From: Butyricicoccus pullicaecorum
Lineage (GTDB): Bacteria; Bacillota; Clostridia; Oscillospirales; Butyricicoccaceae
Assembly (NCBI GenBank): GCA_021531865.1
Contig: JAFBIW010000009.1
Location: 1-64,000, forward strand
Direction of reading: 5' to 3'
Length of the DNA stretch: 64,000 nucleotides
In this document: in pieces, positions 24,838-33,569 of the stretch
How the letters are laid out: each line of letters starts with the position of its first letter
How positions within the stretch are numbered: position 1 is the stretch's first letter
Position numbers and translations under genes: made by a program
The notes under the pieces: generated by a model
What the model saw: only the letters and a program-made list of their open reading frames with translations
Told to the model about the DNA's origin: nothing
Database searches by the model: none

Positions 24838-27234
24838 ATGAACCGATTATCTGAAAAATCACTGCGGACGCTCGAGTATTTCACCGTGCTCGATATGCTG
24901 GCCGCCGAGACCGTTTCGGCTCGGGGCCGGGAGCTGGCGCTTGCCCTGCGTCCGTCCGAGGACGCGGAGGACGTCGCCCTCCACCTGCGCCAGACGACCG
25001 ACGCCAAGGATATGATGGTCAAAAACGGCTCGCCCGCCCTGTCGGGCATCCGGGACGTGACCGCCGCTCTGCGCCGGGCCGACGTGGGCGGCGCGCTCAA
25101 CCTGCGCGAGCTGTTACAGGTCGCGTCGCTCTTACAGACCGCCCGGCTGATGCAGGGATACTTTGCCGAGCAGGAGGAAAAGACCTCCCTGACCCCGATC
25201 TGCCGCCTGCTCTCGGGCAACCGCAGTCTGGAGCAGGAGATTACGACCGCGATTATCTCCGAGGAGGAGATCGCTGACGGCGCTTCGTCCGAGCTGGCCT
25301 CCATCCGCCGCGAGATGCGCCGGATCGGCGGCCGCGTGCGCGAGACGCTCGGTCGTATGATTTCGGGCGAACGCGCAAAATACTTACAGGAGGCCATCGT
25401 CACCCAGCGAAACGGCCGTTACGTCGTGCCGGTCAAGGCCGAGCACCGGGGCGACGTGCCCGGTCTCGTGCACGACACCTCCGGCTCGGGCGCGACTCTG
25501 TTCGTCGAGCCGGCGCAGGTCGTCGAGATCAACAACCAGCTCAAGGTGCTCGAGGGACGGGAACAGCAGGAGATCGAGCGCATTCTGGCCGACCTGTCAG
25601 CGCAGGTCTCGGCCTGCTCGGAGAGCATCCGGCAGGACTACGACGCGCTGACCACCTTCGACTTCATCTTCGCCCGCGCCCGCCTGTCCTTCAAGCTCAA
25701 TGCCTGTGAGCCGCACCTGGTCGAGGGCTACGCGGTCAGCCTGAAGCGTGCCCGCCACCCGCTGCTCGACCCCAAGACCGCCGTGCCCATCGACATCGCG
25801 CTGGGCGGGGACTATGACACGCTCGTCATCACCGGCCCCAACACGGGCGGCAAGACGGTCTCGCTCAAGACCCTCGGCCTGCTCTGCCTGATGGCCCAGT
25901 CCGGCCTGCACATCCCGGCCAGCGAGCTGTCCGAGGTCTGCATTTTTGACCACGTTTACGCCGACATCGGCGATGAGCAGTCGATCGAGCAGAGCCTTTC
26001 GACCTTCTCGGCGCACATGAAGACGATCGTTGCGATCATGGAGAAGTGCGCCCCGGGCGATCTCGTCCTGTTCGACGAGCTGGGCGCAGGCACCGACCCG
26101 GTCGAGGGCGCGGCGCTGGCCGTTTCGGTCATCTCCTACGCCCGCCAGATGGGCGCGCGCGTGGCCGCGACCACTCATTATTCCGAGCTGAAAACCTTCG
26201 CGCTGACCACCGACGGGGTCGAAAACGCCTCGTGCGAGTTCGACGTTTCCACCCTGCGGCCGACCTACAAGCTGCTGACCGGCATCCCGGGCAAGTCGAA
26301 CGCCTTTGCGATCGCCGCGCGGCTGGGACTCCAGCCGGTCATCCTCGAGCGGGCAAAGGAGCAGATTTCGACCGAAAACACCCGGTTCGAGGACGTTCTG
26401 GCCGAGCTGGAGAAGGAACGCCGTCAGCTTGAAAAATACAAGGCCGAGGCCGAGCGCCTGCGCGCCGCCGCCCAGAGCGAGCGCGATAAGGCCGAAAATC
26501 TGCGCGACAAGACGCAGGACGAGACCGACCGCATCCTCGAATCCGCCCGTCTCAAGGCCGACCGCATCCTGAAGGACGCGCGCATGACGGCCGAAACCGT
26601 CTTCGACGAGCTGGACGAGATGAAGAAACGCTCCCAGAAGGGCGCGGCCGAGCAGAACCTCTCGGCGGCCAAGGCCGCGCTGCGCGGTGTCATCACCCAG
26701 ACCGAGTCCGAGCTGCGCCGCAAATCGACCGAAAAGCGCACGGTCGCGCCCGAGGAGCAGAAGCCTCTCGCACCGGGCGACGAGGTGCAGCTTTTGAACG
26801 TCTCGGGCGTCACCGCGACCGTCCTCAAGGCGCCCGACAAGGACGGCAACCTGACCGTGCAGGCCGGCATCATGAAGATGACCGTCCGCGCCGACGAGGT
26901 GCGCCCGGTGCGCAAGCAGAAGGAGAAGCAGAAGCCGCAAAAGACCTTCCGCGCCGGGCAGGGCGGCGTGCGCGAGCTGCGCGTCGCCACCACCCCGAGC
27001 GAGATCGACGTGCGCGGCCTGTGCGCCGAGGAGGCCATTTTAGAGGTCGATCAGTTCATCTCTTCCGCCCTCATGAGCAAGCTGCCCACCGTCCGCATCA
27101 TCCACGGCAAGGGCACCGGTACCCTGCGCGCCGCCATCCAGAATCACTTAAGACGCAATAAATTCTGCAAAACCGTGCGTAACGGCGTGTTCGGCGAGGG
27201 AGAAATGGGCGTCACCGTCGTAGAGTTTAAATAA
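24838..27234 (+). CDS. mutS2: Endonuclease MutS2
   Basis: A 798-aa MutS2. It splits collided ribosomes and suppresses recombination in Bacillus. Walker A GPNTGGKT (about 332-339), Walker B LVLFDELGAGTDP, then a coiled-coil region (about 515-620, RQLEKYKAEAERLR onward) and a C-terminal Smr nuclease domain (about 720-798) with HGKGTGTLR. Full family length. 33 bp after recO, probably the last gene of the yqfC-mutS2 run. Downstream 27235-27483 contains three ACAAAAGTA-like repeats (27235-27262), no clear terminator. Confidence 0.93.
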   Translation: MNRLSEKSLRTLEYFTVLDMLAAETVSARGRELALALRPSEDAEDVALHLRQTTDAKDMMVKNGSPALSGIRDVTAALRRADVGGALNLRELLQVASLLQTARLMQGYFAEQEEKTSLTPICRLLSGNRSLEQEITTAIISEEEIADGASSELASIRREMRRIGGRVRETLGRMISGERAKYLQEAIVTQRNGRYVVPVKAEHRGDVPGLVHDTSGSGATLFVEPAQVVEINNQLKVLEGREQQEIERILADLSAQVSACSESIRQDYDALTTFDFIFARARLSFKLNACEPHLVEGYAVSLKRARHPLLDPKTAVPIDIALGGDYDTLVITGPNTGGKTVSLKTLGLLCLMAQSGLHIPASELSEVCIFDHVYADIGDEQSIEQSLSTFSAHMKTIVAIMEKCAPGDLVLFDELGAGTDPVEGAALAVSVISYARQMGARVAATTHYSELKTFALTTDGVENASCEFDVSTLRPTYKLLTGIPGKSNAFAIAARLGLQPVILERAKEQISTENTRFEDVLAELEKERRQLEKYKAEAERLRAAAQSERDKAENLRDKTQDETDRILESARLKADRILKDARMTAETVFDELDEMKKRSQKGAAEQNLSAAKAALRGVITQTESELRRKSTEKRTVAPEEQKPLAPGDEVQLLNVSGVTATVLKAPDKDGNLTVQAGIMKMTVRADEVRPVRKQKEKQKPQKTFRAGQGGVRELRVATTPSEIDVRGLCAEEAILEVDQFISSALMSKLPTVRIIHGKGTGTLRAAIQNHLRRNKFCKTVRNGVFGEGEMGVTVVEFK

Positions 27235-27383
27235 ACAAAAGTACACAAAAGTATACAAAATCATGCGAAATTCCGGCCGATTTCCGTCTCATTTGTCCTT
27301 GTTTCCGGATGAATCGTGCAAAATCCGTCTATTTTCTACAAATCGTTTCAGCCTTTCAGGTAGGGTTTGTGCAAAAATTGGGA

Positions 27384-27412
27384 TTGACGAAAAGACAAAA
27401 AAACGGTATTCT
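27384..27412 (+). promoter_or_regulatory. Promoter of the HPr-family gene
   Basis: TTGACG (27384-27389), 17 bp, TATTCT (27407-27412), about 70 bp before the start codon, in a very AT-rich region. Confidence 0.65.
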
Positions 27413-27483
27413 ATAAGTAACTTGAAAATTGGCTGTATGGATCGAAGATCTGATAAAACTTTAAATTAGGGAGCGATGAGGAA

Positions 27484-27747
27484 ATGTATTCGAAAGAAGT
27501 ACAGGTTACCAACCAGGTAGGTCTCTATGCAAGACCGGCAACTTTTTTCATTCAGAAGGCAAATGAGTTTAAGAGCACCATCCTCGTTGAGAAGGAAGAG
27601 CGCCGCGTAAATGCAAAGAGCCTGCTCGGCATCCTGTCTCTTGGCATCACCAAGGGCACCACGATCAACCTGATCGCTGACGGCCCGGACGAGGAAGAGG
27701 CGGTAAGCGCGCTGGTCGAGCTGATCACCTCCAACTTCTCGGACTGA
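27484..27747 (+). CDS. HPr-family protein lacking the phosphorylatable histidine (Crh-like)
   Basis: An 87-aa HPr-fold protein. In normal HPr the active-site His15 lies in GLHARPA; here the sequence is GLYARPA, with TAT (Tyr) at codon 15. Arg17 and the regulatory Ser46 (in NAKSLLGILSLG) are kept. A protein without His15 cannot carry phosphate in the PTS, but can be phosphorylated on Ser46 by HprK, like Bacillus Crh (Gln15), and may serve only in CcpA-type carbon control. It is monocistronic with its own promoter and terminator; GGGAGCGATGAGG precedes the ATG. I recall similar Tyr15 variants in Clostridia but cannot confirm their spread. Confidence 0.85.
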   Translation: MYSKEVQVTNQVGLYARPATFFIQKANEFKSTILVEKEERRVNAKSLLGILSLGITKGTTINLIADGPDEEEAVSALVELITSNFSD

Positions 27748-27767
27748 TATTTTTCCGGCACTTCAAA

Positions 27768-27796
27768 AAAGCACCGCGTCAGCGGTGCTTTTCTTT
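27768..27796 (+). terminator. Terminator of the HPr-family gene
   Basis: AAAAGCACCGC-GTCA-GCGGTGCTTTT, 11-bp perfect stem, then TCTTTT. Confidence 0.85.
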
Positions 27797-27831
27797 TCCC
27801 GCAAGCCCCATGACGAAAGGAGACCTGACCC

Positions 27832-29679
27832 TTGTCCGAGCGTTTTGAAGAACTGAAGACCCGCGTGCTCAGCCTGCCCTATGAGCCGGGCGTGTATATC
27901 ATGAAGAACCGGGCGGGGCAGGTCATCTACGTGGGCAAGGCCAAGGCGCTGAAAAACCGGGTCTCCCAGTATTTTCAGTCCGATTCCCGGCACAGCCCCA
28001 AGACCATCCGCATGGTCTCCCAGATCTGGGACTTTGATATTATCGTGACCGAGTCTGAGTTTGAGGCGCTCGTGCTCGAAAACGCGATGATCAAGAAATA
28101 CAAGCCCAAGTACAACATCCTGCTCAAGGACGACAAGGGCTACCCGTATATCAAGGTCACGACCTCGAGGCCCTTCCCGACCTTTTCGATCGTCTCCAAG
28201 CCCGCGGCCGACGCCGACCGCTATTTCGGCCCCTATTCGAGCCGCCGGGCGGCGCGGCAGGCGATCGACACGATCTCCGAGACCCTGCGGCTGGCCACCT
28301 GCCGCCGGGTGTTTCCGCGCGACATCGGGAAGGAGCGCCCCTGCCTGAACCACCACCTCGGGCGGTGCATCGCGCCCTGCACGGGCGGCGTGACGGCGGA
28401 GGAATACGCGGCGCGGATCGGGGAGGCGGTCTCCCTGCTCGAGGGAAACTACAAGGGGCTGGTGCGCGACCTCGAGACCCGCATGAACGAGGCGGCCGAG
28501 GCGCTGCGCTTCGAGCAGGCCGCCGTCCTGCGCGACCGGATGAAGGCCGTGCGCGCGCTGGGCGAAAAGCAGAAGGTGGTCGCGGGCGCGTTCTCCGAGC
28601 TGGACGCGGTCGCCTATGTGCAGGGGCAGACGCGCGGCTGCGTGGTCGTCCTGCATTACCTGACCGGCGCGCTGCACGACAAGGAGTTCACTCTGCTCGA
28701 CGGCGTGACCGCGGCCGACGCGGGCGAGGCGCTGGGCGCCTTTCTGAAGCAGTATTACGCCCTGCGCAACGCCGCGCCCCGCACCGTCCTGCTCTCGAAT
28801 CCGATCGAGGAGATGGACGCGGTGGCTGAGTTCCTGTCCTCGATCGCCGGGCGGAAGGTCGAGGTTGCCGTGCCCCAGCGCGGACGGCGGCACGACCTCG
28901 TGCGGCTGGCCGAGAAGAACGCCCGCGAGGAGATCCTGCGCGTCGAGACCGGGCAGGAGCGGCGGCTCAAGTCGCTCGAGCTGCTGGGCGAGATGACCGG
29001 TCTGCCCGAGCCGCCCACCCTGCTCGAGGCCTACGATATCTCGAACTTCGCCGGACAGGACACGGTCGGCTCGATGATCGTTTTCGAGGACGCCCGGCCC
29101 AAAAAGAGCCGCTACCGCAAGTTCAAGATCGAGTGCGCCGCGCAGGGGCAGGATGACTACGCCGCGATGGCCGAAATGCTGACCCGCCGCCTGCAGCACT
29201 GGAAGGACGGGGACGAGAAGTTCTGCCCGCTGCCCTCGGCCTTCCTGATCGACGGCGGTCTGGGGCACGTGCGCACGGCTCAGCGCGTGCTGGACAGCTT
29301 CGGCGTGACGACGCCCTGCTTCGGCATGGTCAAGGACGACCACCACCGCACGCGCGGTCTGGTCGCGCCCGACGGGCGCGAGTTCGGCATCTCGACCGTT
29401 CCGGCCGTTTTCGCCCTGATCGGCCGGATGCAGGAGGAGGTGCACCGCTTCGCGATCACCTACAACCGCCAATTGGGCACGAAAAAGGTGCGCGGTTCCT
29501 CGCTCGACAAGATCGAGGGCGTGGGCGAAAAGCGCCGCGCCGACCTGCTGCGCCACTTCGGCAGCATCGAGAACATCCGCGCCGCCTCGCTCGACGAGCT
29601 GGCACGCATCGTGCCCCGCACGACGGCCGAGCGGATTCAGGCGTTCTATCATCCAGACGAAAAAACGGAGGAAATATAA
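27832..29679 (+). CDS. uvrC: Excinuclease ABC subunit C
   Basis: A 615-aa UvrC, making both incisions in nucleotide-excision repair. GIY-YIG nuclease at the N-terminus (GVYIMKNRAGQVIYVGKAKALKNR), cysteines CLNHHLGRCIAPC after it, UVR motif (about 205-240), RNase H-like endonuclease with DISNFAGQDTVGSMIVFEDA and DGG, and tandem HhH at the end (IEGVGEKRRADLLRHFGS). The start codon is TTG with GAAAGGAGA upstream. First of a run uvrC-rsmD-coaD. Confidence 0.95.
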   Translation: MSERFEELKTRVLSLPYEPGVYIMKNRAGQVIYVGKAKALKNRVSQYFQSDSRHSPKTIRMVSQIWDFDIIVTESEFEALVLENAMIKKYKPKYNILLKDDKGYPYIKVTTSRPFPTFSIVSKPAADADRYFGPYSSRRAARQAIDTISETLRLATCRRVFPRDIGKERPCLNHHLGRCIAPCTGGVTAEEYAARIGEAVSLLEGNYKGLVRDLETRMNEAAEALRFEQAAVLRDRMKAVRALGEKQKVVAGAFSELDAVAYVQGQTRGCVVVLHYLTGALHDKEFTLLDGVTAADAGEALGAFLKQYYALRNAAPRTVLLSNPIEEMDAVAEFLSSIAGRKVEVAVPQRGRRHDLVRLAEKNAREEILRVETGQERRLKSLELLGEMTGLPEPPTLLEAYDISNFAGQDTVGSMIVFEDARPKKSRYRKFKIECAAQGQDDYAAMAEMLTRRLQHWKDGDEKFCPLPSAFLIDGGLGHVRTAQRVLDSFGVTTPCFGMVKDDHHRTRGLVAPDGREFGISTVPAVFALIGRMQEEVHRFAITYNRQLGTKKVRGSSLDKIEGVGEKRRADLLRHFGSIENIRAASLDELARIVPRTTAERIQAFYHPDEKTEEI

Positions 29680-29682
29680 ACT

Positions 29683-30240
29683 ATGCGCGTCATTTCCGGC
29701 ACGGCGCGGGGCAAAAAGCTGACCCCGGTGCCCGGCATGAACACCCGGCCGACGACCGACCGGGTCAAGGAATCCATTTTCAACATCATCCAGAACCACG
29801 TGCGCGGCGCGCGCGTGCTCGACCTGTTCGCGGGCACCGGCCAGATGGGCATTGAGGCCCTGTCCCGGGGCGCGGCCCGCTGCGACTTCGTCGACCACGA
29901 CCGCACGGCGCAGGAGACCGTCCGCAGGAATATCGCCGCCGCCCGGGTGGACGACCGCGCGGTGTTGCATAAGGGGGAATTTTCCGCCTTTCTCGCCGCC
30001 CGGCGGCCGGGGAGCTTCGATCTGATCTTTTTGGACCCGCCTTACGGCGGAAAAATCCTGAATGACGCACTTTATGACATAGAAAGGTTTGACATTTTGT
30101 CGAAGGATGGTATAATAGTATGCGAAAGTGCGGTAGAAGACCAGATCGTGACCGGTCTGGCCGTCGGTCGGGAGTACCGCTATGGCACGATTAAAATCAC
30201 GATCGTTCGGAACGATCAGGAAGACGGGACAGACCAATGA
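29683..30240 (+). CDS. rsmD: 16S rRNA (guanine966-N2)-methyltransferase RsmD
   Basis: A 185-aa SAM-dependent methyltransferase. N-terminal RVISGTARGKKL, SAM-binding DLFAGTGQMGIEALSRGA and the catalytic motif FLDPPYGG are all typical of RsmD. Three bp after uvrC and overlapping coaD by 4 bp (ATGA); rsmD-coaD is a widespread pair. Confidence 0.93.
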   Translation: MRVISGTARGKKLTPVPGMNTRPTTDRVKESIFNIIQNHVRGARVLDLFAGTGQMGIEALSRGAARCDFVDHDRTAQETVRRNIAAARVDDRAVLHKGEFSAFLAARRPGSFDLIFLDPPYGGKILNDALYDIERFDILSKDGIIVCESAVEDQIVTGLAVGREYRYGTIKITIVRNDQEDGTDQ

Positions 30241-30722
30241 AAACTGCGATCTATCCCGGCAGCTTTGATCCGGTGACCCTCGGCCATCTGGACGTTATCG
30301 AGCGCGCCTCCGCGCTGTTCGACCGTCTGATCGTCGTGGTCATGCACAACCAGACGAAGAAGCCGATGTTTACCGCCGAAGAACGCGCCGCCCTCCTGCG
30401 CCGCGTGACCGGGCACCTGCCCAATGTGGAAATAGACTGCTTTGACGGCCTTCTGGCTGCCTACGCCGCCGAGCGCGGCGCATGCACTATCGTCAAGGGT
30501 CTGCGCGCAGTCTCCGATTTTGAGTACGAGTTCCAGATGGCGCTGGCAAACCGCAAGCTCAATCCCGACGTGGATACCACCTTCCTCATGACCAGCGCGG
30601 AATACATGTATCTCTCCTCCTCGGTCGTCAAGGACATTGCCGCCCACGGCGGCTCGATCCGCGACTTTGTTTCCCCCGAGATCGAGACGGAGATCCTGAA
30701 ACGAATGCGAAAGGAAGATTGA
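30237..30722 (+). CDS. coaD: Phosphopantetheine adenylyltransferase CoaD
   Basis: A 161-aa nucleotidyltransferase for the fourth step of coenzyme A synthesis (4'-phosphopantetheine + ATP to dephospho-CoA). PGSFDPVTLGHLDVI carries the T/HxGH site; the closing SSSVVKDIAAHGG is also diagnostic. Usual length. Coupled to rsmD. Confidence 0.95.
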   Translation: MKTAIYPGSFDPVTLGHLDVIERASALFDRLIVVVMHNQTKKPMFTAEERAALLRRVTGHLPNVEIDCFDGLLAAYAAERGACTIVKGLRAVSDFEYEFQMALANRKLNPDVDTTFLMTSAEYMYLSSSVVKDIAAHGGSIRDFVSPEIETEILKRMRKED

Positions 30723-30725
30723 GAA

Positions 30726-31184
30726 ATGGCTGCTGCAATCGAAGAACTGATCAACAGCATACAGGAAATGGTACAGGAGGCGTGGACGCTTCCGCTCTCG
30801 AGCGACAAGTGCGTCATCGAGCGCGAGCGCATGCTCGACCTGATTGACGAGCTGCGCACCTCGCTGCCCGCCGACATCAAAATGGCCGCCGACATCGTCG
30901 AAAAACGCAACGAGATGATGGCCTCGGGCAAGCGTGAGCTGGACACCATGAAGCAGCGCTTCGAGGAGGAGGCGCGCCGCATGGTCAGCCAGACCGAGAT
31001 CGTCCAGGAGGCCCGCAAGAAGGCCAAGGAGATCGTCGGAAACGCCGAGATTCAGGCGCGCGAGCTGCGCCGCGCCGCGAACGAGTACTGTGAGGACACC
31101 CTCAAGCGCTCGGAGGAGTCGCTGGCTGTCTCGCTTGACGAGATGAAGAAGGCCCGTGCCCGCTTCAAAAACGCCGCCAAGTAA
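30726..31184 (+). CDS. Coiled-coil protein of unknown function after coaD
   Basis: A 152-aa soluble protein that is almost entirely charged helix: predicted coiled coil from about residue 25 to the end, with heptad-rich RELDTMKQRFEEEARRM and ending KKARARFKNAAK. No membrane segment. It resembles the vacuolar ATPase subunit H-like / DivIVA-like proteins often found after coaD in Clostridia; none has an assigned role to my knowledge. AAAGGAAG precedes the ATG, 3 bp after coaD. Last gene of the uvrC operon, followed by a terminator. Confidence 0.75.
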   Translation: MAAAIEELINSIQEMVQEAWTLPLSSDKCVIERERMLDLIDELRTSLPADIKMAADIVEKRNEMMASGKRELDTMKQRFEEEARRMVSQTEIVQEARKKAKEIVGNAEIQARELRRAANEYCEDTLKRSEESLAVSLDEMKKARARFKNAAK

Positions 31185-31220
31185 GGTATGCGGCGTTCCC
31201 GTGCAGTTTCTGCCTGTTTC

Positions 31221-31252
31221 AAAGTCCGTCCCTTTCCGGGGCGGACTTTTTT
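31221..31252 (+). terminator. Terminator after the uvrC-coaD run
   Basis: AAAGTCCGTCCC / GGGGCGGACTTT with loop TTTCC and six T. The rest of the gap to mraZ (31253-31400) is AT-rich with no gene. Confidence 0.85.
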
Positions 31253-31400
31253 GCGTCTTTCGTAACCTTGGCCTTTTCGCGCCCCGTCCGTTTTCGGCCT
31301 GCGTCCGAACAAACGTACGAAAAATTGCAAAAATCGATAAAATTGGCAGAATATGTACGAATTTCATATCCAAAAATTCGGAAATGACAGAAGATAGGGG

Positions 31401-31429
31401 TTGCAATTCAGTAACAGACCGTCTATAAT
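31401..31429 (+). promoter_or_regulatory. Main promoter of the dcw cluster
   Basis: TTGCAA (31401-31406), 17 bp, TATAAT (31424-31429). About 65 bp of leader to the mraZ start. Confidence 0.75.
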
Positions 31430-31438
31430 AAAGTAAGA

Positions 31439-31454
31439 GTGGAGGATTGTGGGG
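31439..31454 (+). promoter_or_regulatory. MraZ-binding direct repeats
   Basis: GTGGAG (31439-31444) and GTGGGG (31449-31454) at a 10-bp period, just downstream of the -10. MraZ of other bacteria binds such GTGG-type repeats in front of its own gene; autoregulation is therefore likely here. Confidence 0.55.
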
Positions 31455-31499
31455 GAAATCTCCGGAATTTCCCATTCCGCACAAGCGAGGTGAGGCCGG

Positions 31500-31916
31500 A
31501 TGAAGGGCGCATATGAGCATACCGTCGACGCCAAGGGGCGGATGTTTGTCCCCGCCCGGCTGAGAGACGCGCTGGGCGACCGCTTCACGGTCACCAAAGG
31601 GCTGGACGGCTGCATCGCCGCCTATCCCGCCGCCGAATGGGACGCACTCGAAGCAAAGATCCGCGCGCTGCCCATGTCCAAGGCCCGCGACCTGCAGCGG
31701 TTTTTCTTCGCCGCCGCAGCCGACGTCGAGCTGGACAGTCAGGGCCGTATCCTGCTGCCCGCCGGCCTGCGCCGGTACGCCGGGATCGAACGGGAGGTCG
31801 TTGTCATCGGCGCGGCCGCCCACGCCGAGATCTGGGACGCCGCCCGCTGGGAAGCGTACAGCGGCGCCATCACGGACGACCGCATCGCGGCCGCCATGGA
31901 GGACATTGGTTTTTGA
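31500..31916 (+). CDS. mraZ: Transcriptional regulator MraZ
   Basis: A 138-aa MraZ with two SpoVT/AbrB-like halves: YEHTVDAKGRMFVPARLR and ELDSQGRILLPAGLR. It forms a ring that binds repeats upstream of the dcw cluster and controls it. GAGGTGAGG precedes the ATG. First gene of the cluster, 4 bp before rsmH. Confidence 0.95.
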   Translation: MKGAYEHTVDAKGRMFVPARLRDALGDRFTVTKGLDGCIAAYPAAEWDALEAKIRALPMSKARDLQRFFFAAAADVELDSQGRILLPAGLRRYAGIEREVVVIGAAAHAEIWDAARWEAYSGAITDDRIAAAMEDIGF

Positions 31917-31920
31917 TCTT

Positions 31921-32874
31921 ATGAACGAATTTTTCCATATCAGCATCCTGCTCGCGCCCTGTCTGGACGCGCTCCGCATCCGTCCCGACGGCGTCTATAT
32001 CGACGCGACGCTGGGCGGCGCGGGTCACTCCCGGCAGATCGCCGACCGGCTGACCGCGGGGGGCACCCTCCTGTGCATCGACCGGGACGACGAGGCCCTG
32101 CAGAACGCCGAAACAAAGCTCGCCCCCGTGCGGGAGCGGGTGCGCCTGTGCAAGAGCGACTTCCGCCGCCTGGACGAGGTGCTCGCCCGGGAGGGCTTCT
32201 CCGGGGCGGACGGCATCCTGTTCGATCTGGGCGTGTCCTCGCCCCAGCTCGACGAGGGCTACCGCGGCTTTTCCTATATGCAGGACGCGCCGCTCGATAT
32301 GCGCATGGACCGGCAGCAAAGCCTGACCGCCTACGACGTGGTCAACGGCTGGAGCCGGGACGAGCTGCGCCGCATCCTCTTCGAGTACGGAGAGGAGCGC
32401 TACGCACCCCTGATCGCTGCCGCGATCGAGCGGGAGCGTGAAAAGAAACCCATCGAGACCACGCTCGAGCTGGTCTCGATCATCCGATCGGCCATGCCGG
32501 CCAAGGCGCTGCGCGAAAAGCAGCACCCGGCCAAACGGTCGTTTCAGGCCATCCGCATCGCCGTCAACGACGAGCTGGGCGCGGTGGCCGAAGCGATGGA
32601 TAAGGCGATCGACGTGCTGAAGCCGGAGGGACGGCTGGCCGTTATCACCTTCCATTCGCTCGAGGACCGCATCGTCAAGACCGCCTTCCAGAAGGCCGCG
32701 CAGGGCTGCACCTGCCCCAAGGACTTCCCGGTCTGCGTCTGCGGCAAGAAGCCAAAGGTCAAGATCATCACACGAAAGCCCATCGTCCCGGACAGCCGGG
32801 AGGTGGCCGAGAACGCCCGCGCCCGCAGCGCCAAGCTGCGCGTGTGCGAGAAGCTCGGGGCGGACGGCCGGTAA
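31921..32874 (+). CDS. rsmH: 16S rRNA (cytosine1402-N4)-methyltransferase RsmH
   Basis: A 317-aa SAM-dependent methyltransferase (MraW). ATLGGAGHSRQI, FDLGVSSPQLD and the C-terminal FHSLEDRIVK are signatures. Contains the CxCPK and VCVCGKKPK segment typical of the family. The start is the ATG five bases after the mraZ stop; the frame is open upstream but that is mraZ sequence. Confidence 0.95.
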   Translation: MNEFFHISILLAPCLDALRIRPDGVYIDATLGGAGHSRQIADRLTAGGTLLCIDRDDEALQNAETKLAPVRERVRLCKSDFRRLDEVLAREGFSGADGILFDLGVSSPQLDEGYRGFSYMQDAPLDMRMDRQQSLTAYDVVNGWSRDELRRILFEYGEERYAPLIAAAIEREREKKPIETTLELVSIIRSAMPAKALREKQHPAKRSFQAIRIAVNDELGAVAEAMDKAIDVLKPEGRLAVITFHSLEDRIVKTAFQKAAQGCTCPKDFPVCVCGKKPKVKIITRKPIVPDSREVAENARARSAKLRVCEKLGADGR

Positions 32875-32931
32875 TGGTCAGCTTTTCGCCCGCCGCACAG
32901 GGTATTATCAATTGAGAGGAGTTCCTGAAGC

Positions 32932-33465
32932 ATGGTCCGTGCAAGCCGCGAAAGCGTTGCCTACCGGCTGGACGAGGACGGCGTGGACACCAGCCGCTTT
33001 GCCGGCGGTGACAAAAAGCGCCGGTCGTCCGCCGGCGCCGAACCGGAAAAGGGAAAGAAAAAAGGGGCCAGGGGGGTCCGTATGCGCCGGAAGATCCGTC
33101 TGGTGACGCCCGCGCGCCTGTTCTGCGGCATTTTTGTCGTGTTCATGTGCGCCGGCATGATCTATTCCCAGATGCGCCTGACCCAGCTCACCAACCAGAT
33201 CAGCGAGCGGCAGGCCACGCTCGAGGATCTTGCCAGTGAGCAGGTCGCGCTCACCAGCAAGTACGAGCAGCAGTACAATGCGGATTTTATCGCAGATTAC
33301 GCCGAAAATACGCTTGGTATGGTCAAGCTGGGCACCGCCCAGGTCGAGTATCTCGAGCTGTCCAGCCCGGACGAGATCGAGGTCAGCCGGGACACCGCGA
33401 CGATCAGCGGCGCCGTCGGCGGGCTGGTGCGCGGCTTCACCGCGATTTTGGAATATCTGCGCTGA
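32932..33465 (+). CDS. ftsL: Cell-division protein FtsL (septum formation initiator type)
   Basis: A 177-aa bitopic protein. A long basic cytoplasmic N-terminus (1-60), one transmembrane segment (about 62-82, LFCGIFVVFMCAGMIYS), then a coiled coil (LTQLTNQISERQATLEDLAS) and an acidic end. Low similarity is usual for FtsL; identity rests on topology and location between rsmH and the PBP gene. With FtsQ/DivIB and DivIC it forms the divisome core. AGGAG lies 11 bp before the ATG. Confidence 0.8.
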   Translation: MVRASRESVAYRLDEDGVDTSRFAGGDKKRRSSAGAEPEKGKKKGARGVRMRRKIRLVTPARLFCGIFVVFMCAGMIYSQMRLTQLTNQISERQATLEDLASEQVALTSKYEQQYNADFIADYAENTLGMVKLGTAQVEYLELSSPDEIEVSRDTATISGAVGGLVRGFTAILEYLR

Positions 33466-33489
33466 GCCCCGCAATAGGATAGATACTAC

Positions 33490-33530
33490 GGGAGTGAGAG
33501 GTGTGCAGCACTTCTGACTCCCTCTTTTTT
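33490..33530 (+). terminator. Terminator or attenuator between ftsL and spoVD
   Basis: GGGAGT-G-AGA-G-GTG pairs with CAC-T-TCT-G-ACTCCC (GGGAGT/ACTCCC, AGA/TCT, GTG/CAC), loop TGCA, followed by TCTTTTTT. A convincing intrinsic terminator inside the dcw cluster. Confidence 0.65.
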
Positions 33531-33569
33531 CCAAATTACGCAGGAATTTATCTCGGAGGAATCACGCTT

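Noticed and set aside
27763-30237. 824-codon minus-strand frame opposite uvrC and rsmD
   Set aside because: Antisense shadow of two well-identified genes; composition is Arg/Gly/His/Leu-rich with no motif.
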